Shown here: one piece after another, positions 34,106 through 43,107 of the stretch | Layout of the letters: the number at the start of each line of letters is the position of its first letter | Numbering within the stretch: position 1 is the stretch's first letter | Source: Bradyrhizobium forestalis | GTDB lineage: Bacteria; Pseudomonadota; Alphaproteobacteria; Rhizobiales; Xanthobacteraceae | DNA: 51,524 nt | Assembly (NCBI RefSeq): GCF_002795245.1 | Contig: NZ_PGVG01000047.1 | Span: forward strand, 1-51,524 | Reading direction: 5' to 3' | Program-made: the position numbers and the translations under genes | The notes under the pieces: model-generated | The model's database searches: none | Seen by the model: the letters and a program-made list of their open reading frames with translations, nothing else | Told to the model about the DNA's origin: nothing

Positions 34106-34231
34106 GTCATTCCGGGGCGCCGCGCAGCGGCGAGCTATGGTGCGCAATTGCGCACCTGAGAATCCATTGTCCCGCGCGTTCCGCCGCCCGATGGATTCCG
34201 GGTTCGATGCTGCGCATCGCCCCGGAATGAC
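34106..34231. repeat. Palindromic repeat (gtcattccggggcg family)
   Basis: The left end gtcattccggggcgccgcgc pairs with the right end gccccggaatgac. Inner arms gaatccatt / gatggattc pair, and a small gtgcgcaattgcgcac palindrome lies in the left half. It is 3' of the kinase-fold gene. The other half of this 404-nt gap (34232-34488) holds the presumed promoter of the importer operon and no gene. Confidence 0.82.
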
Positions 34232-34488
34232 AGGCCTGACCGTTGCGCCGCGGCGCGACGATTCCTCCCATCGCCTTCCGAATGGGCCACGCTCTTCCGC
34301 GGCCTAATTTTTCATCAATTGCCTTTCTTTGTATGCAATGCAGGCCGCCACCCCCTCGCCAAACCATCCCAGGGGAATAGAAATACCATTTCACTTCAAT
34401 GACGTAGCCCGAGCGAAACACCTCATTAGCCTTGGCACGAACCTTGCGAATCCGGTTCCAACCAAAAACCTTGTGTTGGAGCGATTTC

Positions 34489-36111
34489 ATGAAGCGCCGC
34501 GATTTCCTTAAATCCGTTTCCGGGTTGGCCGCTGGCGCGGCGCTTCCCGCCATGCCGTCTGTGATCTCCTCCGCCCAGGCCGATGCCCGTTCCGAGACGC
34601 TGCTGATCGTCTCGGAAGGTGGCCCCAACAATCTCGACATCCATGGTGTCGGCACCAACGTGCCCGGCTATGAGGTGTCCTGGAATTGCTACGACCGCTT
34701 GATCAGCCACGAGATGAAGAGCGGTCCCGGCGGCGTGCCCTATTACGACCGCGACAAGTTCAAGGGCGAGCTCGCCGAGGACTTTAGGATCGACGACATG
34801 TCGGTCACCTTCAAGCTGAAGAAGAACGCCAAATTCCACGACGGTGCGCCGGTCACGGCCAAGGATGTGAAATGGTCGCTCGACCGCGCCGTCAGCGTCG
34901 GCGGCTTCCCGACCTTCCAGATGAGCGCGGGCTCGCTGACCAAGCCGGAACAGTTCGTCGTGATCGACGACCACACCGTGCGCGTCGACTTCCTGAAAAA
35001 GGACAAGCTGACGATCCCCGATCTCGCCGTCATCGTGCCCTGCATCGTCAACTCCGAGCTGGTGAAGAAGAACGCGAGCGAAAAGGATCCCTGGGGCCTC
35101 GAGTTTACAAAACAGCAGACCGCGGGCTCCGGCGCCTACAAGGTGACGAAGTGGACTGCGGGCACCGAAGTCATCATGGAGCGCAACGAGGACTGGGTCG
35201 GTGGTCCCTTGCCGAAGATCAAGCGCGTGATCTGGCGCATGGTGCCGCAGGCCGGCAACCGCCGTGCGCTGCTCGAGCGGGGCGATGCCGACATCTCCTA
35301 CGAGCTGCCGTTCAAGGATTTCCAGGAGATGAAGGCGAACGGCAAGCTCAACGTGGTGTCGCTGCCGTTCTCCAACGGCATCCAATATATCGGCATGAAC
35401 GTGACCAAGCCGCCCTTCGACAATCCGAAGGTGCGGCAGGCCATCGCCTATGCGATGCCGTACCAGAAGATCATGGACGCCGTGCTGTTCGGGCTCGGCA
35501 ATCCCATGTTCGGCGCGCCAAAGGACAAGGCCACCGAGGTCGCCTGGCCGCAGCCGCACAAATACAACACCGACATGGAGAAGGCGAAGGCGCTGCTTAG
35601 CGAGGCCGGCTATGCCAACGGCTTCGAGACCACGATCTCGTTCGACCTCAACTTCGCCGGCGTCAACGAGCCGCTCTGCGTGCTGGTGCAGGAGAGCCTC
35701 GCCCAGCTCGGCATCAAGACCACCATCAACAAGGTGCCCGGCGCCAACTGGCGCACCGAATTGAACAAGAAGGAGATGCCGCTCTTCACCAACGTGTTCT
35801 CGGGTTGGCTCGATTACCCCGAATACTTCTTCTACTGGTGCTATCACGGCAACAATTCCGTCTTCAACACCATGAGCTACAAGTCGGCGGCGATGGACAA
35901 GCTGATCGACGGCGCGCGCACCGCCGCCGCCATTGGCGACAAGACGGCCTACGACGCCGACGTGAAGGGTTTCGTCGATCTCGCCTTCACCGACATCCCG
36001 CGCATCCCGCTGTACCAGCCCTTCGTCAACGTCGCGATGCAGAAGAACATCAGCGGCTACCAATACTGGTTCCACCGGAGGCTCGATTATCGCGCGATGG
36101 CGAAGGGGTGA
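34489..36111 (+). CDS. Peptide/nickel-type ABC substrate-binding protein (family 5)
   Basis: 540-aa binding protein. Twin-arginine leader MKRRDFLKSVSGLAAGAALP, then the family 5 layout: DNLSVTF-like MSVTFKLKKNAKFHDGAPVTAKDVKWSLDR is seen as FKLKKNAKFHDGAPV, and GSGAYKVTKWTAGTEV, GIQYIGMNVTKPPFDN, VRQAIAYAMPYQKI and DYPEYFFYWCYHGNN follow. The ATG at 34489 has ggag 7 nt upstream. It heads an operon with two permeases, a double ATPase and the atzG/E/H-like genes. So its ligand is probably an amide, ureide or carboxylated urea compound rather than a peptide. This ligand is inferred from neighbours. A type A repeat separates it from the first permease. Confidence 0.92.
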   Translation: MKRRDFLKSVSGLAAGAALPAMPSVISSAQADARSETLLIVSEGGPNNLDIHGVGTNVPGYEVSWNCYDRLISHEMKSGPGGVPYYDRDKFKGELAEDFRIDDMSVTFKLKKNAKFHDGAPVTAKDVKWSLDRAVSVGGFPTFQMSAGSLTKPEQFVVIDDHTVRVDFLKKDKLTIPDLAVIVPCIVNSELVKKNASEKDPWGLEFTKQQTAGSGAYKVTKWTAGTEVIMERNEDWVGGPLPKIKRVIWRMVPQAGNRRALLERGDADISYELPFKDFQEMKANGKLNVVSLPFSNGIQYIGMNVTKPPFDNPKVRQAIAYAMPYQKIMDAVLFGLGNPMFGAPKDKATEVAWPQPHKYNTDMEKAKALLSEAGYANGFETTISFDLNFAGVNEPLCVLVQESLAQLGIKTTINKVPGANWRTELNKKEMPLFTNVFSGWLDYPEYFFYWCYHGNNSVFNTMSYKSAAMDKLIDGARTAAAIGDKTAYDADVKGFVDLAFTDIPRIPLYQPFVNVAMQKNISGYQYWFHRRLDYRAMAKG

Positions 36112-36144
36112 GGGGACATGGGTGAGGTGAGCACGCTCTTCAGG

Positions 36145-36249
36145 CTCCCTCCCCCCTTGCGGGGGAGGGTTGGGGAGAGGGGTAGCCACGAACTCAGACC
36201 TCTCCCGGGGTCACCCCTCTCCCTAGCCCTCCCCCGCAAGGGGGGAGGG
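36145..36249. repeat. Palindromic repeat, type A, inside the importer operon
   Basis: ctccctccccccttgcgggg at the left pairs with cccgcaaggggggaggg at the right. The central part, gtagccacgaactcagacct, is nearly identical to the copy at 38290-38394. It lies in the 188-nt gap between the binding-protein and first permease genes, so it would be transcribed in the operon mRNA. Confidence 0.9.
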
Positions 36250-36299
36250 AACATGGCTGCGCGTGCCGAGAGAGTCTTGTCCACGATGGGGAGCATCCC

Positions 36300-37313
36300 A
36301 TGCTGACCATGATCGGCAAGCGCCTGATGTTCGCGATTCCCTCGCTGATCGGCGTTGTCATCGTCACCTTCCTCCTCACGCGCGCGCTGCCGGGCGATCC
36401 CGCGGCCTACTTCGCCGGTCCCGCCGCGACCAAGGAGGCCGTGGAGCAGATCCGGAAAAAACTCGGTCTCGACAAGCCGCTGATCGAGCAGTTCTTCCGC
36501 TACGCGAGCGACCTCGCCCATGGCGATTTCGGCAATTCGCTCACCACGGGCCAGCCGGTCGCGACTGAGATCCGCAATCGCCTGCCAGCCTCGGCCGAGC
36601 TGACGCTGCTCGGCCTCATCGTCTCGATCGTCATCGCCATTCCGCTCGGCGTGCTCGCTGCGACGCGGCCGGGATCATGGATCGACCATCTCTGCCGGGT
36701 CACGACGACGGCCGGCGTGTCGCTGCCGGTGTTCTTCACCGGCCTCGTGCTGGTCTATGTGTTCTATTTCCGGCTCGGCTGGTCGCCGGCGCCGCTCGGC
36801 CGGCTCGACGTGTTCTACAGCGTGCCGCCGACGGTGACGGGCTTCTACCTGATCGACACCCTGATCGCGCGCGATGTCGAGGCATTCCGCTCGGCCCTGA
36901 GTCAGCTCATCCTGCCCGCGACGACGCTCGCGGTCTTCTCGCTGGCACCGATCGCGCGCATGACGCGTGCCTCGATGCTCGCGGTGCTCGCATCCGAATT
37001 CGTCCGCACCGCGCGCGCCAGCGGCCTGTCGCCGGCGACCGTCATCGTCACCTACGCCTTCCGCAACGCGATGCTGCCCGTCATCACCACGCTCAGCATG
37101 GTGTTCTCGTTCCTCTTGGGCGCCAACGTCCTGGTCGAGAAAGTGTTCGCCTGGCCCGGCATCGGCTCCTACGCGGTGGAAGCGCTGATCTCCTCCGACT
37201 TCGCGCCGGTGCAGGGTTTCGTGCTGACCATGGCGATCATGTACGTGCTGCTCAATCTCGTGATCGACATCTTGTACGGCGTGATCGATCCGCGCGTGCG
37301 GCTTGAGGGCTAG
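36300..37313 (+). CDS. ABC transporter permease (DppB-like)
   Basis: 337-aa inner-membrane permease. N-terminal helix GKRLMFAIPSLIGVVIVTFLL followed by TRALPGDPAAYFAGP, the standard DppB/OppB start. The cytoplasmic coupling segment is EFVRTARASGLSPATVIVTYAFRNAMLP. The end is GVIDPRVRLEG. About six membrane helices. gggag precedes the ATG. It is 10 nt from the next permease start, clearly co-translated. Confidence 0.95.
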   Translation: MLTMIGKRLMFAIPSLIGVVIVTFLLTRALPGDPAAYFAGPAATKEAVEQIRKKLGLDKPLIEQFFRYASDLAHGDFGNSLTTGQPVATEIRNRLPASAELTLLGLIVSIVIAIPLGVLAATRPGSWIDHLCRVTTTAGVSLPVFFTGLVLVYVFYFRLGWSPAPLGRLDVFYSVPPTVTGFYLIDTLIARDVEAFRSALSQLILPATTLAVFSLAPIARMTRASMLAVLASEFVRTARASGLSPATVIVTYAFRNAMLPVITTLSMVFSFLLGANVLVEKVFAWPGIGSYAVEALISSDFAPVQGFVLTMAIMYVLLNLVIDILYGVIDPRVRLEG

Positions 37314-37323
37314 GAGGGACAGA

Positions 37324-38223
37324 ATGAGCTCCGTTGCGCCTGCTGTTGAACCGGTCGGTCCCGCCCGCACGTCGGGCCTATCAGCGGTGCTCGAACAGAC
37401 CCGCTACGTCCTCGGCGAGAACAAGGTCACGGGCTTCGCCTTCGCGCTGCTCCTGATCATCGTGTTCGCCGCGTTGTTCGGCCCTTACGTGGTGCCGTAC
37501 GATCCGCTCGCCTCCGACACCGCCGCCGCACTGAAACCGCCGTCCGCGGCGCACTGGTTCGGCACCGACCAGCTCGGGCGCGACATCTTCAGCCGCGTCA
37601 TCGTCGCCACCCGCCTCGATGTCTTCATCGCGATCGCCTCGGTCGTGCTGGTGTTCTTGATGGGCGGTCTGGCCGGCATCGCGGCGGGCTATTTCGGCGG
37701 CTGGACCGATCGCATCGTCGGCCGCATCGCCGATACCATCATGGCCTTCCCGCTGTTTGTGCTCGCCATGGGAATCGTCGCGGCGCTCGGCAACACCGTG
37801 CAGAACATCATCCTGGCGACCGCGATCGTGAACTTCCCGCTCTACGCCCGCGTCGCGCGCGCCGAGGCCAATGTCCGCCGCAACGCCGGCTTCGTGCAGG
37901 CGGCGCGGCTATCAGGCAACGGCGAACTCCGCATCCTCCTGGTGCACATCCTGCCGAACATCATGCCGATCATGATCGTGCAGATGTCGCTGACCATGGG
38001 CTACGCCATCCTCAACGCCGCAGGCCTGTCCTTCATCGGCCTCGGCGTCCGCCCGCCGACCGCCGAATGGGGCATCATGGTCGCCGAAGGCGCGGGCTTC
38101 ATGGTGTCGGGGGAATGGTGGATCGCGCTATTCCCCGGCCTTGCGCTGATGATCGCCGTGTTCTGCTTCAACCTCCTCGGCGACGGCCTGCGCGACATCG
38201 TCGACCCCCAGCGGAGGACGTGA
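37324..38223 (+). CDS. ABC transporter permease (DppC-like)
   Basis: 299-aa second permease. The N-terminal tail is followed by FAFALLLIIVFAALFGPYVVPYDPLASD and HWFGTDQLGRDIFSRVIVATR, both typical of DppC/OppC. The coupling segment is RVARAEANVRRNAGFVQAARLSGNGELRI. The end is GDGLRDIVDPQ. The ATG at 37324 has aggaggga upstream and is preferred to the longer frame from 37303. Forms the channel with the DppB-like protein. Confidence 0.95.
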   Translation: MSSVAPAVEPVGPARTSGLSAVLEQTRYVLGENKVTGFAFALLLIIVFAALFGPYVVPYDPLASDTAAALKPPSAAHWFGTDQLGRDIFSRVIVATRLDVFIAIASVVLVFLMGGLAGIAAGYFGGWTDRIVGRIADTIMAFPLFVLAMGIVAALGNTVQNIILATAIVNFPLYARVARAEANVRRNAGFVQAARLSGNGELRILLVHILPNIMPIMIVQMSLTMGYAILNAAGLSFIGLGVRPPTAEWGIMVAEGAGFMVSGEWWIALFPGLALMIAVFCFNLLGDGLRDIVDPQRRT

Positions 38224-38289
38224 TGGTTGTTTCCAAACACTCCGCGAGCCACGCGAGGCTCGCATGTGAGGAGGGCACTGCTCTCTCAT

Positions 38290-38394
38290 TCCCTCCCCCC
38301 CTGCGGGGGAGGGGCAGGGAGAGGGGTAGCCACGAACTCAGACCTTTCCCGGGGCCACCCCTCTCCCCAACCCTCCCCCGCAAGGGGGGAGGGA
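38290..38394. repeat. Palindromic repeat, type A, second copy in the importer operon
   Basis: ccctccccccctgcggggga at the left pairs with cccccgcaaggggggaggg at the right. The centre gtagccacgaactcagacct matches the copy at 36145-36249. It lies in the 286-nt gap between the second permease and the ATPase gene; the rest of the gap has no gene. Confidence 0.9.
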
Positions 38395-38509
38395 GCGAGA
38401 GGCCCGTGCCCACCTCACACGCAAATTTTCAGCCAAAATTCTCCAATGATTCCAATGTCGTTCTACTGTGCATGGGGTTGTTTTCGACCTTTTTGATCGG
38501 GAGCCGCCC

Positions 38510-40234
38510 GTGACCGCCCAGCCCCTGCTCGATGTCCAGGACCTCACGGTCGAATTCAGCACCCGCCGCGGCATCGTCAAGGCGGTGCAGCACGTCAACA
38601 TCTCGGTCGCCAAGGGCGAGACGCTGGCCATCGTCGGCGAGTCCGGCTCCGGCAAGTCGGTGACCTCCTATGCGGTGATGCGCATCCTCGACCGCGCCGG
38701 CAAGATCGCCGAGGGCTCGGTGATGTTCTCCGGCATCGACGTCAAGGCCGCGACCGAGGACCAGATGCGCGACCTGCGCGGCCGCGAAGTCTCGATGATC
38801 TTCCAGAACCCGCGCGCGGCGCTGAACCCGATCCGCAAGGTCGGCGACCAGATCGAGGACGTCCTGCGCACCCATGTGCAGCAGGCCCAGGTCAAAGATC
38901 ATGGCGAGAAGGCGATCGAGGCGCTGGAGCAGGTCAAGATCGCCCGGCCGCGCGAGCGCTATCACGCCTATCCGTTCGAGCTCTCAGGCGGCATGTGCCA
39001 GCGCGTTGTCATCGCGCTCGCGCTCGCCTGCAATCCGCAGCTCCTGATCGCGGATGAGCCGACGACTGGATTGGACGTCACCACGCAGAAGGCGGTGATG
39101 GACCTGATCGTCGAGCTGACCAGGCGCAAGGCGATGTCGACCATCCTGATCACCCACGATCTCGGCCTCGCGGCTGCCTATTGCGACCGCGTCGTCGTGA
39201 TGGAGAAGGGCCGCGTGGTCGAGACCGCCAAGGCGGCCGACATCTTCGCAAACCCGCAGCACCCCTACACCAAGAAACTGATGCGCGCGACGCCGCGGCT
39301 CGGCGTGTCCTTGCGGGACCTGCTGCCGGAGGAAGAGGGCGCTGCGACCGCCGTGCCCGCGGAGCCCGCTCCGGCCGAAGCAGCAAGCGCGGAGAGCAAG
39401 CCTCTCCTCCGGATCGAAAAGCTCGTGAAAGAGTATCCCCGCCAGGGCGCCACCGCGACGCTCGGAAAGCTGTTCGGCCGCAAGCCGCCGGTCGAGCCGG
39501 ACGTGTTCCGCGCTGTCGACGGCATCAGCTTCGCGATCGGTCATGGTGAGAGCGTCGGTCTCGTCGGCGAGTCCGGCTGCGGCAAATCGACCACGTCGAT
39601 GATGGTGATGCGCCTCTTGGACCAGACCTCCGGCCTGATCCAGTTCGACGGCGAGGACATCGGCAGCATCGCGCCATCAGCTTTTGCCCGGTTGCCGCAG
39701 CGCAGCCGGATCCAGATGGTGTTCCAGGACCCGACCGACAGCCTCAACCCGCGCTTCACCGCCGCGCGCGCCATCGCCGATCCCATCATGCAGCTCGGCG
39801 ACATCAGGGGGCGCGACGCGCTCCGCGCCCGCTGCGAGGAATTGGCGACCATGGTCGGCCTGCCGCACAATCTGCTCGACCGCTTCCCGCACCAATTGTC
39901 CGGCGGCCAGAAGGCCCGCGTCGGCATCGCCCGGGCGATCGCGCTACATCCCAAGCTCGTCATCCTCGATGAGCCGACCGCGGCGCTGGACGTCTCGGTC
40001 CAGGCCGTGGTCCTCAACCTGCTGCAGGACCTCAAGGCGCGGCTAGGTATGAGCTATCTGTTCGTCTCGCATGATTTGAATGTGGTGCGCTTGTTGTGCG
40101 ATCGTGTCATTGTGATGCGGACGGGACGGATCGTCGAGGAGGGCTCTTCCGAAAAGGTCTTGAGCGATCCGCAGGACGACTACACCAAGGAGCTGCTGAC
40201 GGCGATCCCGCATCCGCCGTTACAGGTACACTGA
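38510..40234 (+). CDS. Fused double ATP-binding protein (DppD-DppF type)
   Basis: 574-aa ATPase with two complete ABC domains. First domain: Walker A GESGSGKS, signature LSGGMCQR, Walker B LLIADEPTTGLD. Linker with proline/alanine-rich EEEGAATAVPAEPAPAEAAS around 275-300. Second domain: Walker A GESGCGKSTTS, signature LSGGQKAR, Walker B LVILDEPTAALD. The C-terminal extension after each domain carries the oligopeptide-type tail (YTKKLMRATPRL, YTKELLTAIPHP). The start is a GTG at 38510 with gggag 6 nt upstream. It powers the two permeases upstream; 26 nt separate it from the atzG-like gene. Confidence 0.95.
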   Translation: MTAQPLLDVQDLTVEFSTRRGIVKAVQHVNISVAKGETLAIVGESGSGKSVTSYAVMRILDRAGKIAEGSVMFSGIDVKAATEDQMRDLRGREVSMIFQNPRAALNPIRKVGDQIEDVLRTHVQQAQVKDHGEKAIEALEQVKIARPRERYHAYPFELSGGMCQRVVIALALACNPQLLIADEPTTGLDVTTQKAVMDLIVELTRRKAMSTILITHDLGLAAAYCDRVVVMEKGRVVETAKAADIFANPQHPYTKKLMRATPRLGVSLRDLLPEEEGAATAVPAEPAPAEAASAESKPLLRIEKLVKEYPRQGATATLGKLFGRKPPVEPDVFRAVDGISFAIGHGESVGLVGESGCGKSTTSMMVMRLLDQTSGLIQFDGEDIGSIAPSAFARLPQRSRIQMVFQDPTDSLNPRFTAARAIADPIMQLGDIRGRDALRARCEELATMVGLPHNLLDRFPHQLSGGQKARVGIARAIALHPKLVILDEPTAALDVSVQAVVLNLLQDLKARLGMSYLFVSHDLNVVRLLCDRVIVMRTGRIVEEGSSEKVLSDPQDDYTKELLTAIPHPPLQVH

Positions 40235-40260
40235 GAGTGCACTGATTGCTTGAGAGCGTG

Positions 40261-40440
40261 ATGGCCGAACCCCTGGACGACTATATCGACGCAGTATCAA
40301 AAGCACTGGCGCTGCCGGTCGAGGAGGCCTGGAGACCGGCGGTGCGCGCCAATCTCGACGTCTCGCTGCGGCTCGCCCGCCTCGTCGACGAATTCGCGCT
40401 GCCGGACGAGACTGAGCCGGCGCCGATCTTCACGGCTTGA
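40261..40440 (+). CDS. atzG: AtzG-like DUF4089 small subunit
   Basis: 59-aa helical protein: MAEPLDDYIDAVSKALALP, then EEAWRPAVRANLDVSLRLARLVDEFALPDETEPAPIF. This matches the DUF4089/AtzG family, a GatC-like stabilising subunit that binds AtzE-type amidases and is required for their activity. The stop lies 4 nt before the amidase start at 40445, so the two are made together. The ATG at 40261 is used because a TTG at 40246 is less likely. Identification rests on the conserved pattern and the amidase next to it. Confidence 0.88.
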   Translation: MAEPLDDYIDAVSKALALPVEEAWRPAVRANLDVSLRLARLVDEFALPDETEPAPIFTA

Positions 40441-40444
40441 TGCC

Positions 40445-41839
40445 ATGACCGCTAAGCCAGAGATGACGGCCTCTGAGATCGCAAGCGCGGTCGTGGCCCG
40501 CAAAATGTCCGCGCTCGATGCCACGGAAGCCGCGCTCGCGCGCATCCAGCAGCACGACAGCATCCTCAATTCTTTCACCGACGTCACCGCTGATCGCGCC
40601 CGCGCGAAAGCGCGCGCGATCGATGCCGACATCGCCGCGGGCAAGACCGTCGGCCCGCTCGCTGGCGTCCCCTTCGCCGTGAAGAACCTGTTCGATGTCG
40701 CGGGGCTTCCGACCCGCGCCGGCTCGAAGATCAACCGCGACCTGCCGAAGGCCAGGCGCGACGCGACGCTGATCGAGCGCATGGAAGCCGCCGGCGCCGT
40801 GCTGGTCGGCGCGCTCAACATGGGCGAATATGCCTACGACTTCACCGGCGAGAACGTCCATGACGGCCCCTCGCGCAATCCGCATGATACGACGCGAATG
40901 ACCGGCGGTTCGTCGGGCGGCTCGGGCAGCGCCGTCGGCGGCGCGCTGGTGCCGATCGCGCTCGGCTCCGACACCAACGGCTCGATCCGCGTGCCGTCCT
41001 CGTTCTGCGGCATCTTTGGTTTGAAGCCGACCTATGGCCGGCTCTCTCGTGCGCGCTCCTTCCCGTTCGTGGCGAGCCTCGATCATCTTGGCCCGTTCGC
41101 GCGCTCCGTCACCGACCTCGCGCTCGCCTATGACGTGATGCAGGGACCGGACGCAGACGACGGCGCCTGCACGATGCGCGGTGTCGAACCCGTCACGCCG
41201 CTGCTCGATGAGTCCATTTCGGGCCTGCGCGTTGCGATCGCCGGCGGGCACTTCCAGAAGAACGTGTTTCCGGAAGCGGTCGAAGCCGTCAGCCGCGTGG
41301 CCAAGGCGCTTGGTGCGTCGCGAGTGGTCGATATCCCCGAAGCATCGCGCGCCCGCGCCGCGGCTTACGTCATCACCACCACCGAAGGCGCTTCGCTGCA
41401 TCTCGCCCGCCTGCGCAAGCGCCCGAACGACTTTGATCCCGCCGTGCGCGACCGGCTGATTGCAGGCGCCATGGTCCCGGCGCCGCTGGTCGATCGTGCG
41501 CAAAAATTCCGCCGCTGGTATCGCGCGCAGCTTGCCGAGATCTTTAAGACCGTCGACGTGCTGATCGCGCCGGCGACGCCCTGCACCGCGCCGAAGCTCG
41601 GACAGGTGAACTTCAATCTCGACGGCGTCGAATTGCCGGTGCGCGCCAATATCGGCATTCACACCCAGCCGATCTCCTTCATCGGTCTGCCCGTCGTCGC
41701 CGTCCCGGTACCGCTCGAGCCGCTACCGATCGGCGTGCAGATCATCGCAGCGCCCTGGCGCGAGGACATCGCGCTGCGTGTCGCGCACGCATTGGAGAAG
41801 ATGGGCGTCGTCGCTGCGCCCGCGCCAAGGGGACTTTGA
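40445..41839 (+). CDS. atzE: AtzE-type amidase (1-carboxybiuret hydrolase family)
   Basis: 464-aa amidase-signature enzyme. Catalytic Lys80 in GVPFAVKNLFD, the glycine/serine loop TGGSSGGSGSAVGG (residues 153-166, with the cis-Ser near 156) and the nucleophile Ser180 in SDTNGSIRVPS. The AtzE family deaminates 1-carboxybiuret in the cyanuric-acid pathway, and homologues act in other contexts. With the AtzG-like subunit just upstream, this is an AtzEG pair. No AtzD (cyanuric-acid hydrolase) is in the window, so the physiological substrate here is open; a ureide or oxalurate-like amide is possible. Confidence 0.9.
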   Translation: MTAKPEMTASEIASAVVARKMSALDATEAALARIQQHDSILNSFTDVTADRARAKARAIDADIAAGKTVGPLAGVPFAVKNLFDVAGLPTRAGSKINRDLPKARRDATLIERMEAAGAVLVGALNMGEYAYDFTGENVHDGPSRNPHDTTRMTGGSSGGSGSAVGGALVPIALGSDTNGSIRVPSSFCGIFGLKPTYGRLSRARSFPFVASLDHLGPFARSVTDLALAYDVMQGPDADDGACTMRGVEPVTPLLDESISGLRVAIAGGHFQKNVFPEAVEAVSRVAKALGASRVVDIPEASRARAAAYVITTTEGASLHLARLRKRPNDFDPAVRDRLIAGAMVPAPLVDRAQKFRRWYRAQLAEIFKTVDVLIAPATPCTAPKLGQVNFNLDGVELPVRANIGIHTQPISFIGLPVVAVPVPLEPLPIGVQIIAAPWREDIALRVAHALEKMGVVAAPAPRGL

Positions 41840-41851
41840 GAGGATTCTGAG

Positions 41852-42247
41852 ATGGAGATCGATCTCCCCGAGGCGATTGCGGAAGTCAAAGCCGCGTTCG
41901 AGCGCTATGAGCAGGCCCTCGTCAGCAACGACGTCGCCGCGCTCGGCGAGCTGTTCCGCGACGATCCCCGCACCCTGCGCTACGGCATCGGCGAGAACCT
42001 CTATGGCTATGAGGCGATCTCCGGCTTCCGCGCCGCGCGCTCGCCGGTCGGGCTGAACCGCCGCACCGCCAAAACCGTGATCACGAGCTACGGCCGCGAC
42101 ACGGCCGTGGCGTCCACCTTGTTCTATCGCGACACGGCGCCCGGCAAGGTCGGCCGGCAGATGCAGACGTGGATTCGCTTCCCGGAGGGCTGGCGCGTCG
42201 TCGCGGCTCATGTCAGCATCATCGACGAGCCGAAAGAGACCGTATGA
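41852..42247 (+). CDS. AtzH/HpxZ-like protein (DUF3225)
   Basis: 131-aa protein of the SnoaL-like cone fold, DUF3225 group. It starts MEIDLPEAIAEVKAAFERYE, with DVAALGELFRDDPRTLRYGIGEN-type residues and the end WIRFPEGWRVVAAHVSIID. HpxZ belongs to oxalurate use and AtzH is a decarboxylating enzyme that turns 1,3-dicarboxyurea into allophanate; this protein fits both names. It follows the AtzE gene by 12 nt, and its stop overlaps the GntR start (ATGA). Allophanate would feed the hydrolase encoded convergently downstream. Confidence 0.86.
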   Translation: MEIDLPEAIAEVKAAFERYEQALVSNDVAALGELFRDDPRTLRYGIGENLYGYEAISGFRAARSPVGLNRRTAKTVITSYGRDTAVASTLFYRDTAPGKVGRQMQTWIRFPEGWRVVAAHVSIIDEPKETV

Positions 42248-42966
42248 CGCTTGACGATCTTCCGCCTGGGACACTGCCGGCCGAGCCGGTGGTGCCCCGC
42301 GTCGACCGGGCGCTGCCGTCGCTGCAGAAGGTCACGCGCGCCGAGGAGCTGCGGCTTCAGCTTGCCGACGAGATCGTGCGCGGAACCCTGGCGCCAGGCT
42401 CGCCGCTGGACGAGACCGACATTGCACGGCGCTTCAGCGTCTCGCGAACACCGGTGCGCGAGGCGCTGCGCCAGCTGGTGGCGAGCGGTCTCGTCGAGGC
42501 GCGGCCGCATCGTGGCGCCGTGGTGGCGCAGCCATCCGTCGAGCGGCTGAAAGGCATGTTCGAGGCGATGGCGGAGCTCGAGGCATTGTGCGCAGGCCTT
42601 GCCGCCGAGCGCATGTCCGCGGCCGAGCGTCACGGCCTGGAGGCCATCCACGAGGAGCTGCGGGTGCTGAGCTACGCCGGCAATCCCGAGCGCTTCCACG
42701 AGGTCAACGAGCGCTTCCACAACGCGATCTATGCGGGCTCGCAGAACGGCTACATCGCCGAGATCACGCTGGCGACGCGCGTGCGTGTGCAGCCATTCCG
42801 CCGCGCCCAGTTCCGCAACCTCGGGCGTCTGGCCAAATCGCAGGCCGAGCACGACCGCGTCGTCGTCGCCATCATGCGCGGCGACAAGCAGGGCGCCGCC
42901 GCGGCGATGCGCGCGCATATCGAGCTGGTGCGCGGGGAGTATGAGATCTACGCGGTGTCGGTGTAG
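42244..42966 (+). CDS. GntR-family regulator (FCD type)
   Basis: 240-aa repressor-type regulator. The winged helix (about 30-100) has EELRLQLADEIVRGTLAPGS and the recognition segment SVSRTPVREALRQLVASGL. The FCD effector domain (about 110-235) shows helices with ERFHEVNERFHNAIYAGS, whose histidines could bind metal. The ATG at 42244 lies in the AtzH stop (ATGA). It closes the importer/amidase operon and probably controls it in response to the imported compound or a breakdown product. Confidence 0.93.
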   Translation: MTLDDLPPGTLPAEPVVPRVDRALPSLQKVTRAEELRLQLADEIVRGTLAPGSPLDETDIARRFSVSRTPVREALRQLVASGLVEARPHRGAVVAQPSVERLKGMFEAMAELEALCAGLAAERMSAAERHGLEAIHEELRVLSYAGNPERFHEVNERFHNAIYAGSQNGYIAEITLATRVRVQPFRRAQFRNLGRLAKSQAEHDRVVVAIMRGDKQGAAAAMRAHIELVRGEYEIYAVSV

Positions 42967-42974
42967 GGACTTCG

Positions 42975-43103
42975 GTGTCCCGGACGCGGTGCAGCGCGTA
43001 GCGCTGCTCCGCAGAGCCGGGACCCACCTATCCATTTCGCAAGTCGCTAGATGGGTCCCGGTTCAGCAGCGCACCACTGCGTGATGCGCTGCGCCCGGGA
43101 CAC
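42975..43103. repeat. Palindromic repeat (gtgtcccgg family)
   Basis: The left end gtgtcccggacgcggtgcag pairs with the right end ctgcgcccgggacac. Inner arms gccgggacccac / gggtcccgg pair. It lies between the convergent GntR and allophanate-hydrolase genes. Related to 25664-25810 and 47620-47747. Confidence 0.85.
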
Positions 43104-43107
43104 GAAC

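Noticed and set aside
34426..36189. Minus-strand 587-codon frame over the family 5 binding protein
   Set aside because: Antisense shadow caused by high GC at third positions; no recognisable domain.
10627..38394. CRISPR array from the repeated GC-rich words
   Set aside because: The repeats are dispersed kilobases apart, palindromic along their whole length, and have no regular spacers or cas genes.
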